From NCBI RefSeq assembly GCF_021134715.1, contig NC_060028.1:394501-458500 (forward strand): a DNA stretch of 64,000 nucleotides, read 5' to 3'. The first letter of the stretch is position 1. Each line of letters begins with the position of its first letter. This DNA comes from Daphnia pulex (lineage: Eukaryota > Arthropoda > Branchiopoda > Diplostraca > Daphniidae). The notes below the pieces were generated by a model that saw nothing but the letters and a program-made list of their open reading frames with translations, ran no database searches and was not told the origin of the DNA. Of the stretch, positions 14,363 to 25,000 are shown piece after piece. The translations under genes were made by a program, and so were the position numbers.

Positions 14363-16035
14363 GTACTTTCTTTTAAAAAAATTTCTATGGGGTTCCGCCA
14401 GAAATAGTTGATAGAATTTTTTCCTTTTAGCATTGCCAGAACCATATCTGGGAGCCCAGCCCAGATATGCACTTGTAATTTATCTAAGTCTACACAAATT
14501 ATCAATCTTCAGTTTCCAAACAACTATAATAATGGCTGAGGGATTAACCTGAAAGGAGAGTATAATTAATAATTTTAAAGTGACAGAAAGCAATACCTCA
14601 AATCTATCAATCTTACATTTCCCTAAATTAGAACTCAATGGCGTTCACCATAAAACTTGAGTAGCAGCATTTTCTTGCTTGTGTCCTTAAAATAGATTGC
14701 AGTAAAGAATTGGATCTGGTGAAGGCACCAATATCTTGAAGATTTACAACTTGACAGGGAAAAGTTAACCTGAAATGTTAGAAACCTTGAATATCACAGT
14801 AATTTAAAAACATGTTGGTAAAAGTAACTACCTTGCAACAGAAATTATTTAGCTTCAGAAGACATAGCTTGCATTATTGGCTGCTTTACTTATTGGCCCC
14901 AGTTGGCCAGGTCACACAACAACTTCAGCTCATTATCTAAAAATCTGACTATCTGACATTATCTAAAAACATTTAGTCAAGGATGCTGTAAGAATCATTA
15001 GCTAAAGGTTGTGTTATCTAGGTTATCTATTACTTACAAACAGTTGACTCATTATCCGATCTCCTTTGTTTAACTTTTTAATTTGTTTCGAACTTCGAAG
15101 AAACTTATGAAAGTTACGACTTGTTGGACGTGAAACGTGTAATGTCATATCTCTGTCTGACTGTCGAGTGCAACCAACATAAGATTCAAAACTCATTACC
15201 AGATGGCGTCACTGTCGCCCTTGTTGTTTCTGCACCGTGAAATGTGGAGAAATGGGCGAAACAAAGTGTTGCTATTTTATACTTATTTTTCTGTGATTTC
15301 AAATATCAAGCTGGACTTCGCATCTTATGTAGGTTTAGTTTGCCCTAGTTTCCTTATTTTGTATATTATACCAATTTATTTCTGCAAGTCTAGATGTATG
15401 CTGTCATTCCAACAAGTTGGTTTAGCGCTCAGTCACTGTTCAGCATGATCCTCAGGATATCAAAAGCCTAAAACCCATGTTTGAAGCCCACACATAGTGG
15501 AATACAAATGTTCCGAGATAGGTAATTTTGTCTTTACTGCTACCATACCAGAACAGTGAAGCATTAAGACCATCATAATTCAGATTTTCATGTAACATAG
15601 GTACTCTCGCTCATGAACCACAGGATCTTTTCGGAATCTTGCAATTTTGGTGGTTTAACCTACAACAGCTTGTCTTTTATTATGGCTGTTTCTACTTCTG
15701 TTTAGAAGGCAACTCAGCTGAGGGATAGGTAGAGTTTTATTTTTCATTTGTTTATCTGTGTAAATTTGTAAGTAACATAGAGTTATTTTTCCCATCTACT
15801 TAGAGTTTCAGTGACATGAAGAGTGTGGAATGAATAACGTACCTGCCATGTGTTTGTAAACATACCAGATCTGCTGGATGAAAATCCAATAATGCTTACT
15901 ATATTCATCACTCAAATGATAAAGGTAAAGCATCAGTTTATATCACCTGCCACCATACTGCTGCAAAAAAGTTCATGACACTTTCTTTATCATCAGAAAT
16001 TTATCTCAACACGAGGAGTAATGCTGTTGGTTGCT
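14363..16035. other. Long stretch without a recognised gene
   Basis: Only weak open frames are present; an 81-residue plus-strand frame at 15203-15448 has no family signature. A 10-bp inverted repeat (CATATCTGGG with CCCAGATATG) sits at about 14443-14470. The right end abuts the 829-bp direct repeat that flanks the retrotransposon array. Confidence 0.5.
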
Positions 16036-16864
16036 GTGAATGCCATTTTTACTGTTTTTCATCATGAACATTTTCAGTGTGCTTCTTAGAAAAGGTAAAG
16101 AATGATATACTTTTTACATTTTTATATTTTCATTAATGTAACACGTTTTTTTTTTTTTACAGAGCACGCAAGATCCCCACGGACATCCTTGAGCCAATGC
16201 TGGATTTGTCCATGGCAGAAGAGGGACTTCCACCAACGTTCTGCTCCAGCCTTATCTTCAAGACGTACGCTCATCCAGCTTCACTACTTCAGTGCTTCTT
16301 ATGCTGCTACAAAACTTTCAACTTTTCTCGCTTCACTGGCGAGTTGGATCACTTCAGTTGCTGTGACACACCTACAGTCACTCTCCACGGGATTATGGCC
16401 AGGTACCCGACAATTGACTTATTTTTGTAGATTATCTACTAGTAATATATTTGCGTTGAACTCTGTGTAATAATTCTAAAATCAGGCCCTTCTTGCGCGC
16501 AAACGAAGTTTTACTTGGACGTTTCTTTTTTCTAACGCTAGATGGCTTTTCGATATTTTTCAGCTGTCAAAACAGTCAGTTTCAGATACTTTGCACATCT
16601 CCTTAAACATTTATCGGTAGTTTTTTGTGGTAATCTTTTAGTGATAACTGACGATAACTATTCCCCCAACAAAGCTCACTTGTTAAATTTTCGATATTTG
16701 CTTTTTTTTTCTACTTCCGGTTTTACTCATTTCAGTCAGTAGTTTAGTAAATATTCATTCTACGTTCAAACAAATCACATATCCGTGATCCTCGTTAAAT
16801 TTGTGGTAAAGTTCATGTATTTTTTTGTACGATTTCGTACTTCCGGTTTCGAAAATTTTCCTGA
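16036..16864. repeat. 829-bp direct repeat, left copy, flanking the retrotransposon array
   Basis: This segment recurs at 29149-29977 with a constant offset of 13113 and identical translations throughout. It ends inside the left arm of the palindromic MITE (from 16668), just after TTTTCCTGA where the retrotransposon 3' end begins. The two copies bracket all three element copies, as an unusually long target-site duplication would. Confidence 0.9.
16163..16401 (+). other. Possible exon in the flanking repeat
   Basis: A T-rich tract and ACAG acceptor precede an open segment ending at a CAG/GTACCC donor. One frame reads RKIPTDILEPMLDLSMAEEG, another LIQLHYFSASYAATKLST. Neither is recognisable. 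The same candidate exon recurs at 29276-29514. Together with the candidate exon at 30308-30388 it could belong to one plus-strand gene interrupted by the array. Confidence 0.25.
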
Positions 16865-17083
16865 TGCATAGAATTTATTTTCATGAGATCATGACAACGA
16901 TCTATCAATAAAATGTGAACGATATGATGATACATTAAAAAGAATTAAAACATGGAGAATGAAAAAATGGAGAGATGGAGCAACTACAATACGCAATTAC
17001 AGCACATGCCACATATCCACTTCGATTACACTTACACGACACGATTTCGTTAAGTTCATACAGTTTGAGTTCTGGAGCTATCC

Positions 17084-20000
17084 TTATGCGGGCCCCAGTA
17101 GGCCTTCATCCCTGTCAGCTGCGTGAAGGTGGTTAGAGACCACTCTCATTGACCCTTGGATGGCTGCAAGTCGACTCTTCCGCCTGAAACGGCGCCACGC
17201 ATTAGGTTGTATGTTGAGGGAGTTGGCCACCGCGTTGTTGGACGGCATCCAGGAGCCCAAAGCGCCGATCACCACCGGAAGCGTCGGTCCAAGATGACCA
17301 TATTTGGCCACTTTCCGGTCGAATCCAGCTTGTAGGGATTCCGGAGCATCGAAAGGTATCGTCACGTCGATGATGAGCTGCGGTGTTGCGGAGGTGATGA
17401 CGATATCTGGGCGGAGGGTAGTGTCCGGGAACACCTGGTTGACACGAATCGTGTGACCGGCCCTGCAGATGATTTTGGCCAGTTCCAGCAGAATTGCGTC
17501 GTGTCGCCGTCCGATTTCCGGAAGGTTGACCCGGCAATGGCTGGTCACGTGAGACGTGGTCTCGGCGTCCGTCCTGCACCTTCGGCACTTCTTGTCAGGA
17601 GCCGAAATTCCAGGTGTGCCGAAAAGAGGTAGGATGGATAGTCGGCTGCGATGGATCAGCTTCCATTCTTCGAAGTTGAGTTTGGTGCGTGATGATGTGA
17701 GCCTGGCGATGTCGCTCGACGAGTCCAAAAGGAGACCTCTTGCCACTCTTCCCTGGTTTGAGGCGTTGGAGAGTTCGGTTGTCCATCGGCCCCTGATCAC
17801 CGTCCTCAATCCGCGGACAGCCTTGTTCGACAGGCAGGAGACGTCATCAGCGATCACTTTTGAAAGGGAACTATCGCTGGATACGTCGATCCTTGCGTGA
17901 AGACGCCTGGCTGCTTTTCGCGTTCGAGTCCATGTGTTCGGACCGCACCCGTAGAACCGAGTGTCGTACAGGCCCCCCTGTGTTGAGCCAGACAGGAAAT
18001 CGGAGAGGGGGAGCGGCACATCCGTGGCTTGGTCAATACCCCTGGAGACGGTTTTCTCAAGTTGGGCTCTGGCAACGAGACGGACAACTTGATCTTTGCT
18101 GTCCAACAGTTGAACGGCCCTGGCAATCGTCCACACATCAGCGTCTTTTTTAAGCTGAGAGGCGCCAAGCCCCCCAGCCCTCCGGTCCGCAAACAAGAAA
18201 GCAGTGTGGGCTGTGTGTGGCACGTATGCCACTTGGCGGAGGAATTCCGCACACCGAGTGTCCAGCTCGTCAAGGAAGCCCCTCTGTACGCGGCCAGTCG
18301 CCAGGTGATGCGAGAGAGACGGCAGGAGGTGCGCACGAAATACCTCCAGCTTCTGCCAAGGAGCCAGCAAGGAGTCCGCAATCTTGACTAGCTTCTCACG
18401 GAGGTCTGTGGCTGGTCTGAAGGTGAGCTTAGTTCCCATAGGGACGCCAAGATAATTTTCATACTCCCCTACATCCAGTGCCCGAATCTGGACACCGTTG
18501 ATGGAGAGCTTAGTGGACGTGCTGGCTCTCCCGTTGGTAATGGTGAGAGAAGAGCACTTCTTGGCATTGAAGCGGAGACCAAGAATTGAGGCTGTCGAAT
18601 TCATTCCATCGATAGTCGATTGAAGGCTGGTAGTGTCGGAGTCGGCCGCAGAGATGTCGTCAGCATAGGAAGTGGATTTCAGGCGAGTATTGAAGAGCTG
18701 GAATCCATGGGAGTTCGCCTTGGCCCGGCGGACTAGAGGCTCCGCTGCAAGATTAAAAATTATGGAGCTAAGCCCATCGCCTTGGCGGACTCCGGATGTC
18801 GGTCTCACCATCACCAGCTCCTTGCCGACAACGAAATGGAACTCGTTATGTTGGTAGATGTCGGTAAGGATGCTCCTTAAGGCCGGAGGGACTGGAAGAC
18901 TGCAGAAGAGTTGGTTGAGGTAGTCGTGAGGAAGTGATCCAAAGGCATTGGCCAAGTCCAGCCAGCAGATTGTTAAGTTTCTTTTCTGGGACTTGGCCTC
19001 CTCGATGGCACTCTCGAGCAGCATTGTGTGCTCCTGTATTCCGTGCATCCCCGGGAGGAAACCTTTCTGCTCTGGTGAAAGCCACTCGTTGCCGCTGGCC
19101 ACTGTGGTGATCCGGGAGGCAATGCATCCGGAGAAGAGCTTGTACAGCGTTGAGAGGAGTGAGATGGGCCGGAAGTTGCTGTAGTCTTCAGTCGACCCTT
19201 TCTTGAAGATCGGGATGGTTCGGGCCGATTTCCAGCACTTCGGTACACCAAGGCGCCACACTGCGGCATAAAGGACCTCCAGCAGGCGACATTCCGGATC
19301 CAGACGGGAGATGTCCTTGTACTCGACTCCGTCCGCTCCTGGGGCCGTGTTTGAGGCTCTTTTGAGTTTCCTGGCAATCTCAGATCTTGCTGGTGGGCTG
19401 GCAAGATGTTCGAGCTCTTCCTCAGATGGATTAGCCCAGCTGCATCCATCGTACACCCGCCTCGCTTCAAGTACTGCTGCCTCGGACGGGCGGGGCTGTT
19501 CATATGCACCCTTCAAGAAGTCAGTGGCAGCCTCAACAGTGCCGGTGTAGGCCTGGGAGGTCTCGCCCAGCACCTTCCGCACAGCTCGTTTCGGGAATCG
19601 CTTGAAAAGGGCTTGGATTCGGCCGGCCTCTTCCTTCTTCTTGGTGTTGTCTTTTTTTTTAATCCGCTGTTGTTGTCTTGACTGCTGTCTTCTATGAGCT
19701 GCAGGACTGTTCGGTGATCGCTCCTGAACCACTTGCTTTCTGCTGGCAGTAAGATCATCCGACTTTTTAGTGAGTCGATGCCAGTCGGCAGCGCAGCTTT
19801 CTGTCGCCAGATCCATATCCCCACGGTTGGAGCAGCGTAAGAAAACCGGGGCCCAAAGGTTAAAGAAAGCCTCAGCTGGAGATAAGGTGGAATCGACGGT
19901 CTCCTCCGCATCGTCGTCGCTCCCATCCGAATCCGTTTCGCTATCAAGTGGCATAGTGATCACGATTCCAGCACTCCGAGATGGTTGATTGCAGCGGAGT

Positions 20001-20878
20001 GAAGCGTCCACAGAGAGGTTGGTGTCAGAAACTTGTGTTGAGGTCGGAGGCTCCACTGGATAGGCAGCCCAACCGGTTGCGTCGAGAGCCCGTTGTGTTG
20101 TTAAAAGAGGAGATGGGTCATCAGAGAGTTCTCTCTCAGCGCTGGTGAGGTTGTGATTGGCTGGTAGAGCGAGAGTGGCGGCTTGTGAAACCGGGAGCAA
20201 AGAAGGAGCAACGGCTGATGATGTTGGAGGCGAGTTGTTGGTGACGCCATGGTTGTTGATGTTTCCCCTCCTGTGCTGACGGCCCTCGGCCAGCGTGGTC
20301 GGCGAGCGACGTTCCGGTGGTGGGGACCAGGAGTCATCACTGGCTCCTGAAGCAAGATTTCCATCCGGGGTCTCAACAGCCACCAGCTGAGCAGGAGCAG
20401 GTGAGAGCGGAGTGGTGCTAGGAGCCGAAGCGTCTGTCCAAGTTGGTGAGATGGCCGGCGCAGCTGCCGGTTGCCTGGTAGAACTAGATGGCCGGCATGG
20501 AAGCGAACAGTACTGGCGGCTACGCGAGGTTCGAGAAAAGTAGTTACAGCAGGCTGTGCTACGACAGCGGATGAAAGTCGCGGCATTCGTCGATGAGCGG
20601 CCAGGAGTGGTAGCAGGGCGGCCGGACGGAGATGGAGCCCAAGATGTGTCGAGGCTTCTGGCAGCTGGAGAGCTGGAAGGAGACTCGGTGTAGATTGGTG
20701 GGGCAGCTGGTAGGCTAACGGCTGGAGCTGGAACGACTGATTTATGGCCACGGCCCAGACGCTTGGCAGCTGCAGTAGCGATGACTGACGGGTAGCAGGC
20801 GGCCGAGCAGAATTTCTTTCTGTTGTTGGAGCTGAAGAAAGTGTTGTTGCATGCCTCGTTCCCGCAAGCCTTTTCCAT
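17084..20878 (-). CDS. Retrotransposon ORF: two zinc motifs, reverse transcriptase, CCHC and restriction-like endonuclease
   Basis: The ORF codes for 1264 residues. Two copies of an unusual zinc motif, C-x4-C-x13-C-x3-C, lie at residues 5-28 and about 103-126, where R2 elements carry CCHH fingers and a Myb domain. A long Ser/Pro-rich linker and a basic region follow. The reverse transcriptase spans roughly 500-850, with PISLLSTLYKLFSGCIASRI, motif A WLDLANAFGSL near 640, motif B SGVRQGDGLSS near 694, catalytic YADD at 738-741 and YLGVPMG downstream. The C-terminus has CRRCRTDAETTSHVTSHC (C-x2-C-x7-H-x4-C, from about 1098) and the endonuclease core RPDIVITS near 1154 with IIDVTIP near 1167. 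The protein would nick the target, bind element RNA and prime cDNA synthesis there. All catalytic motifs are present. The start at 20878 places the first zinc motif at the very N-terminus. Confidence 0.93.
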   Translation of the reverse strand: MEKACGNEACNNTFFSSNNRKKFCSAACYPSVIATAAAKRLGRGHKSVVPAPAVSLPAAPPIYTESPSSSPAARSLDTSWAPSPSGRPATTPGRSSTNAATFIRCRSTACCNYFSRTSRSRQYCSLPCRPSSSTRQPAAAPAISPTWTDASAPSTTPLSPAPAQLVAVETPDGNLASGASDDSWSPPPERRSPTTLAEGRQHRRGNINNHGVTNNSPPTSSAVAPSLLPVSQAATLALPANHNLTSAERELSDDPSPLLTTQRALDATGWAAYPVEPPTSTQVSDTNLSVDASLRCNQPSRSAGIVITMPLDSETDSDGSDDDAEETVDSTLSPAEAFFNLWAPVFLRCSNRGDMDLATESCAADWHRLTKKSDDLTASRKQVVQERSPNSPAAHRRQQSRQQQRIKKKDNTKKKEEAGRIQALFKRFPKRAVRKVLGETSQAYTGTVEAATDFLKGAYEQPRPSEAAVLEARRVYDGCSWANPSEEELEHLASPPARSEIARKLKRASNTAPGADGVEYKDISRLDPECRLLEVLYAAVWRLGVPKCWKSARTIPIFKKGSTEDYSNFRPISLLSTLYKLFSGCIASRITTVASGNEWLSPEQKGFLPGMHGIQEHTMLLESAIEEAKSQKRNLTICWLDLANAFGSLPHDYLNQLFCSLPVPPALRSILTDIYQHNEFHFVVGKELVMVRPTSGVRQGDGLSSIIFNLAAEPLVRRAKANSHGFQLFNTRLKSTSYADDISAADSDTTSLQSTIDGMNSTASILGLRFNAKKCSSLTITNGRASTSTKLSINGVQIRALDVGEYENYLGVPMGTKLTFRPATDLREKLVKIADSLLAPWQKLEVFRAHLLPSLSHHLATGRVQRGFLDELDTRCAEFLRQVAYVPHTAHTAFLFADRRAGGLGASQLKKDADVWTIARAVQLLDSKDQVVRLVARAQLEKTVSRGIDQATDVPLPLSDFLSGSTQGGLYDTRFYGCGPNTWTRTRKAARRLHARIDVSSDSSLSKVIADDVSCLSNKAVRGLRTVIRGRWTTELSNASNQGRVARGLLLDSSSDIARLTSSRTKLNFEEWKLIHRSRLSILPLFGTPGISAPDKKCRRCRTDAETTSHVTSHCRVNLPEIGRRHDAILLELAKIICRAGHTIRVNQVFPDTTLRPDIVITSATPQLIIDVTIPFDAPESLQAGFDRKVAKYGHLGPTLPVVIGALGSWMPSNNAVANSLNIQPNAWRRFRRKSRLAAIQGSMRVVSNHLHAADRDEGLLGPA

Positions 20879-20888
20879 CTTAGAAGAG

Positions 20889-20986
20889 TTGGTGTAGTAG
20901 AGTCGGTGTAGTAGAGTCGGTGAGGTAGAGTCGGTGTAGTAGGATCGGTGTAGTTTAGTCGGTGTAGTAGAATCGGTGTTGTTGAA
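20889..20986. repeat. Seven 14-bp repeats in the element 5' UTR (copy 1)
   Basis: Degenerate units of TCGGTGTAGTAGAG run head to tail directly upstream of the ORF start. Tandem repeats in a non-LTR 5' UTR often hold promoter or RNA-binding functions; that role is an inference. The same block is at 26092-26189. Confidence 0.85.
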
Positions 20987-21881
20987 GAGAGCTGTAAAAC
21001 GGAGAGACGGCTGGCGCCCAGATGATCAGTAGATAGTAAAATTCTTAAAATTTAGCTTGCCGGAGGAATAAAAATATGATGATAATAATGATGATGATGT
21101 AGGGAGCGTCGAGAGACTCCGTTAGTTGAAGTGGCTTTATTCCTTGATGCCAAGTATCGTCCTTGCATGCCCCAGTGGCAGCTGCCATCTGGTGGCGTTG
21201 TTGGAGTGCTGGATGGAGGCCACCTGGTGGAGAAAGTTGAAAACTCGGACCGTAGCGTTGAGCAGAGATCAGAGTAAGCAAATGCAGATAAATGGATGAG
21301 AGGATGGGTCAGCTCGGACAAAAATCAGCAGTGGCGTAGATTGATCATGCGGAGATGAAGACGAGCAAGCGATATTTTAAAACCTGCCCATTAGTTGAGT
21401 CCAGTGGAGCAGTATCAGCCGGGGCAGCGGTGAGGTGCCGAAAAGAGTGGAGATAGAGAAGTTGCCGTGGCCGAAAAGTGGTTGCAGCCAAGATGTGCGG
21501 TGTGGTGGTGGGAAGCGATGCGGTGATGGCCAGCTGCGGTGGAAACCAAGCTAGACAAAATGCGGCAGCTAGGCTAAAAATCGAAGTCGGAGCACCGGAG
21601 TATTAGCTCGGGCACTGGAGTAGAAGAAATAGCCTCGGTGTAGTAATGGGAGCGGCCAAGAATAGTCGGAGCACCGTAGATAGTTCGCTGGGCAGCGGAG
21701 TAGAGTTTTGCACGGCATACAGGTGTAAGGCGCAAAACAGTAGGAAGGACCTCTAGCGGCAGAAAGTTGGAGCTTGGGCCGGGGCGTCGGACTGTCAGAT
21801 GGATTGACACAGTAAAATAAAACTTGCCCAAATGCACTAAAATCACGGCCGAAATGTGGGGAACACTTAACTGCACGAGTG

Positions 21882-22067
21882 CTTGTTAAATTTTCGATAT
21901 TTGCTTTTTTTTTCTACTTCCGGTTTTACTCATTTCAGTCAGTAGTTTAGTAAATATTCATTCTACGTTCAAACAAATCACATATCCGTGATCCTCGTTA
22001 AATTTGTGGTAAAGTTCATGTATTTTTTTGTACGATTTCGTACTTCCGGTTTCGAAAATTTTCCTGA
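21882..22067. repeat. 186-bp MITE-arm segment at the copy 1/copy 2 junction
   Basis: This is a repeat of 16679-16864 and of 27085-27270. It abuts the 5' end of copy 1 on its left and the 3' end of copy 2 on its right, as a 186-bp target-site duplication would. Confidence 0.9.
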
Positions 22068-25000
22068 TGCATAGAATTTATTTTCATGAGATCATGACAA
22101 CGATCTATCAATAAAATGTGAACGATATGATGATACATTAAAAAGAATTAAAACATGGAGAATGAAAAAATGGAGAGATGGAGCAACTACAATACGCAAT
22201 TACAGCACATGCCACATATCCACTTCGATTACACTTACACGACACGATTTCGTTAAGTTCATACAGTTTGAGTTCTGGAGCTATCCTTATGCGGGCCCCA
22301 GTAGGCCTTCATCCCTGTCAGCTGCGTGAAGGTGGTTAGAGACCACTCTCATTGACCCTTGGATGGCTGCAAGTCGACTCTTCCGCCTGAAACGGCGCCA
22401 CGCATTAGGTTGTATGTTGAGGGAGTTGGCCACCGCGTTGTTGGACGGCATCCAGGAGCCCAAAGCGCCGATCACCACCGGAAGCGTCGGTCCAAGATGA
22501 CCATATTTGGCCACTTTCCGGTCGAATCCAGCTTGTAGGGATTCCGGAGCATCGAAAGGTATCGTCACGTCGATGATGAGCTGCGGTGTTGCGGAGGTGA
22601 TGACGATATCTGGGCGGAGGGTAGTGTCCGGGAACACCTGGTTGACACGAATCGTGTGACCGGCCCTGCAGATGATTTTGGCCAGTTCCAGCAGAATTGC
22701 GTCGTGTCGCCGTCCGATTTCCGGAAGGTTGACCCGGCAATGGCTGGTCACGTGAGACGTGGTCTCGGCGTCCGTCCTGCACCTTCGGCACTTCTTGTCA
22801 GGAGCCGAAATTCCAGGTGTGCCGAAAAGAGGTAGGATGGATAGTCGGCTGCGATGGATCAGCTTCCATTCTTCGAAGTTGAGTTTGGTGCGTGATGATG
22901 TGAGCCTGGCGATGTCGCTCGACGAGTCCAAAAGGAGACCTCTTGCCACTCTTCCCTGGTTTGAGGCGTTGGAGAGTTCGGTTGTCCATCGGCCCCTGAT
23001 CACCGTCCTCAATCCGCGGACAGCCTTGTTCGACAGGCAGGAGACGTCATCAGCGATCACTTTTGAAAGGGAACTATCGCTGGATACGTCGATCCTTGCG
23101 TGAAGACGCCTGGCTGCTTTTCGCGTTCGAGTCCATGTGTTCGGACCGCACCCGTAGAACCGAGTGTCGTACAGGCCCCCCTGTGTTGAGCCAGACAGGA
23201 AATCGGAGAGGGGGAGCGGCACATCCGTGGCTTGGTCAATACCCCTGGAGACGGTTTTCTCAAGTTGGGCTCTGGCAACGAGACGGACAACTTGATCTTT
23301 GCTGTCCAACAGTTGAACGGCCCTGGCAATCGTCCACACATCAGCGTCTTTTTTAAGCTGAGAGGCGCCAAGCCCCCCAGCCCTCCGGTCCGCAAACAAG
23401 AAAGCAGTGTGGGCTGTGTGTGGCACGTATGCCACTTGGCGGAGGAATTCCGCACACCGAGTGTCCAGCTCGTCAAGGAAGCCCCTCTGTACGCGGCCAG
23501 TCGCCAGGTGATGCGAGAGAGACGGCAGGAGGTGCGCACGAAATACCTCCAGCTTCTGCCAAGGAGCCAGCAAGGAGTCCGCAATCTTGACTAGCTTCTC
23601 ACGGAGGTCTGTGGCTGGTCTGAAGGTGAGCTTAGTTCCCATAGGGACGCCAAGATAATTTTCATACTCCCCTACATCCAGTGCCCGAATCTGGACACCG
23701 TTGATGGAGAGCTTAGTGGACGTGCTGGCTCTCCCGTTGGTAATGGTGAGAGAAGAGCACTTCTTGGCATTGAAGCGGAGACCAAGAATTGAGGCTGTCG
23801 AATTCATTCCATCGATAGTCGATTGAAGGCTGGTAGTGTCGGAGTCGGCCGCAGAGATGTCGTCAGCATAGGAAGTGGATTTCAGGCGAGTATTGAAGAG
23901 CTGGAATCCATGGGAGTTCGCCTTGGCCCGGCGGACTAGAGGCTCCGCTGCAAGATTAAAAATTATGGAGCTAAGCCCATCGCCTTGGCGGACTCCGGAT
24001 GTCGGTCTCACCATCACCAGCTCCTTGCCGACAACGAAATGGAACTCGTTATGTTGGTAGATGTCGGTAAGGATGCTCCTTAAGGCCGGAGGGACTGGAA
24101 GACTGCAGAAGAGTTGGTTGAGGTAGTCGTGAGGAAGTGATCCAAAGGCATTGGCCAAGTCCAGCCAGCAGATTGTTAAGTTTCTTTTCTGGGACTTGGC
24201 CTCCTCGATGGCACTCTCGAGCAGCATTGTGTGCTCCTGTATTCCGTGCATCCCCGGGAGGAAACCTTTCTGCTCTGGTGAAAGCCACTCGTTGCCGCTG
24301 GCCACTGTGGTGATCCGGGAGGCAATGCATCCGGAGAAGAGCTTGTACAGCGTTGAGAGGAGTGAGATGGGCCGGAAGTTGCTGTAGTCTTCAGTCGACC
24401 CTTTCTTGAAGATCGGGATGGTTCGGGCCGATTTCCAGCACTTCGGTACACCAAGGCGCCACACTGCGGCATAAAGGACCTCCAGCAGGCGACATTCCGG
24501 ATCCAGACGGGAGATGTCCTTGTACTCGACTCCGTCCGCTCCTGGGGCCGTGTTTGAGGCTCTTTTGAGTTTCCTGGCAATCTCAGATCTTGCTGGTGGG
24601 CTGGCAAGATGTTCGAGCTCTTCCTCAGATGGATTAGCCCAGCTGCATCCATCGTACACCCGCCTCGCTTCAAGTACTGCTGCCTCGGACGGGCGGGGCT
24701 GTTCATATGCACCCTTCAAGAAGTCAGTGGCAGCCTCAACAGTGCCGGTGTAGGCCTGGGAGGTCTCGCCCAGCACCTTCCGCACAGCTCGTTTCGGGAA
24801 TCGCTTGAAAAGGGCTTGGATTCGGCCGGCCTCTTCCTTCTTCTTGGTGTTGTCTTTTTTTTTAATCCGCTGTTGTTGTCTTGACTGCTGTCTTCTATGA
24901 GCTGCAGGACTGTTCGGTGATCGCTCCTGAACCACTTGCTTTCTGCTGGCAGTAAGATCATCCGACTTTTTAGTGAGTCGATGCCAGTCGGCAGCGCAGC

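Larger units (their letters stand above)
16865..21881 (-). mobile_element. Non-LTR retrotransposon with restriction-like endonuclease, full-length copy 1
   Basis: The element is transcribed from the minus strand: 5' UTR 20879-21881, one ORF, and 3' UTR 16865-17083 without a poly(A) tail. The 3' end joins the MITE at 16864/16865. The 5' UTR carries seven 14-bp repeats (20889-20986) and a TGA microsatellite near 21077-21100. The encoded RT plus C-terminal CCHC and RPD...D endonuclease place it with the R2/NeSL/R4-like lineages, which use target-primed reverse transcription and often insert site-specifically. The ORF is intact and identical to copy 2, suggesting recent activity. Confidence 0.9.

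Noticed and set aside
17202-19947. Many open frames of 60-215 codons on both strands inside the retrotransposon copies
   Set aside because: They are shadows of the 1264-codon ORF, which is GC-rich and so has few stops in other frames. They recur identically in each copy.
20889-20986. CRISPR-like array
   Set aside because: Units are head to tail without spacers, in a eukaryotic retrotransposon 5' UTR.
21840-21881. Possible HDV-like ribozyme at the retrotransposon 5' end, as in R2
   Set aside because: The first bases of the RNA show only a 4-bp local hairpin. I could not find the paired strands of a double-pseudoknot ribozyme by eye; a covariance search would decide.
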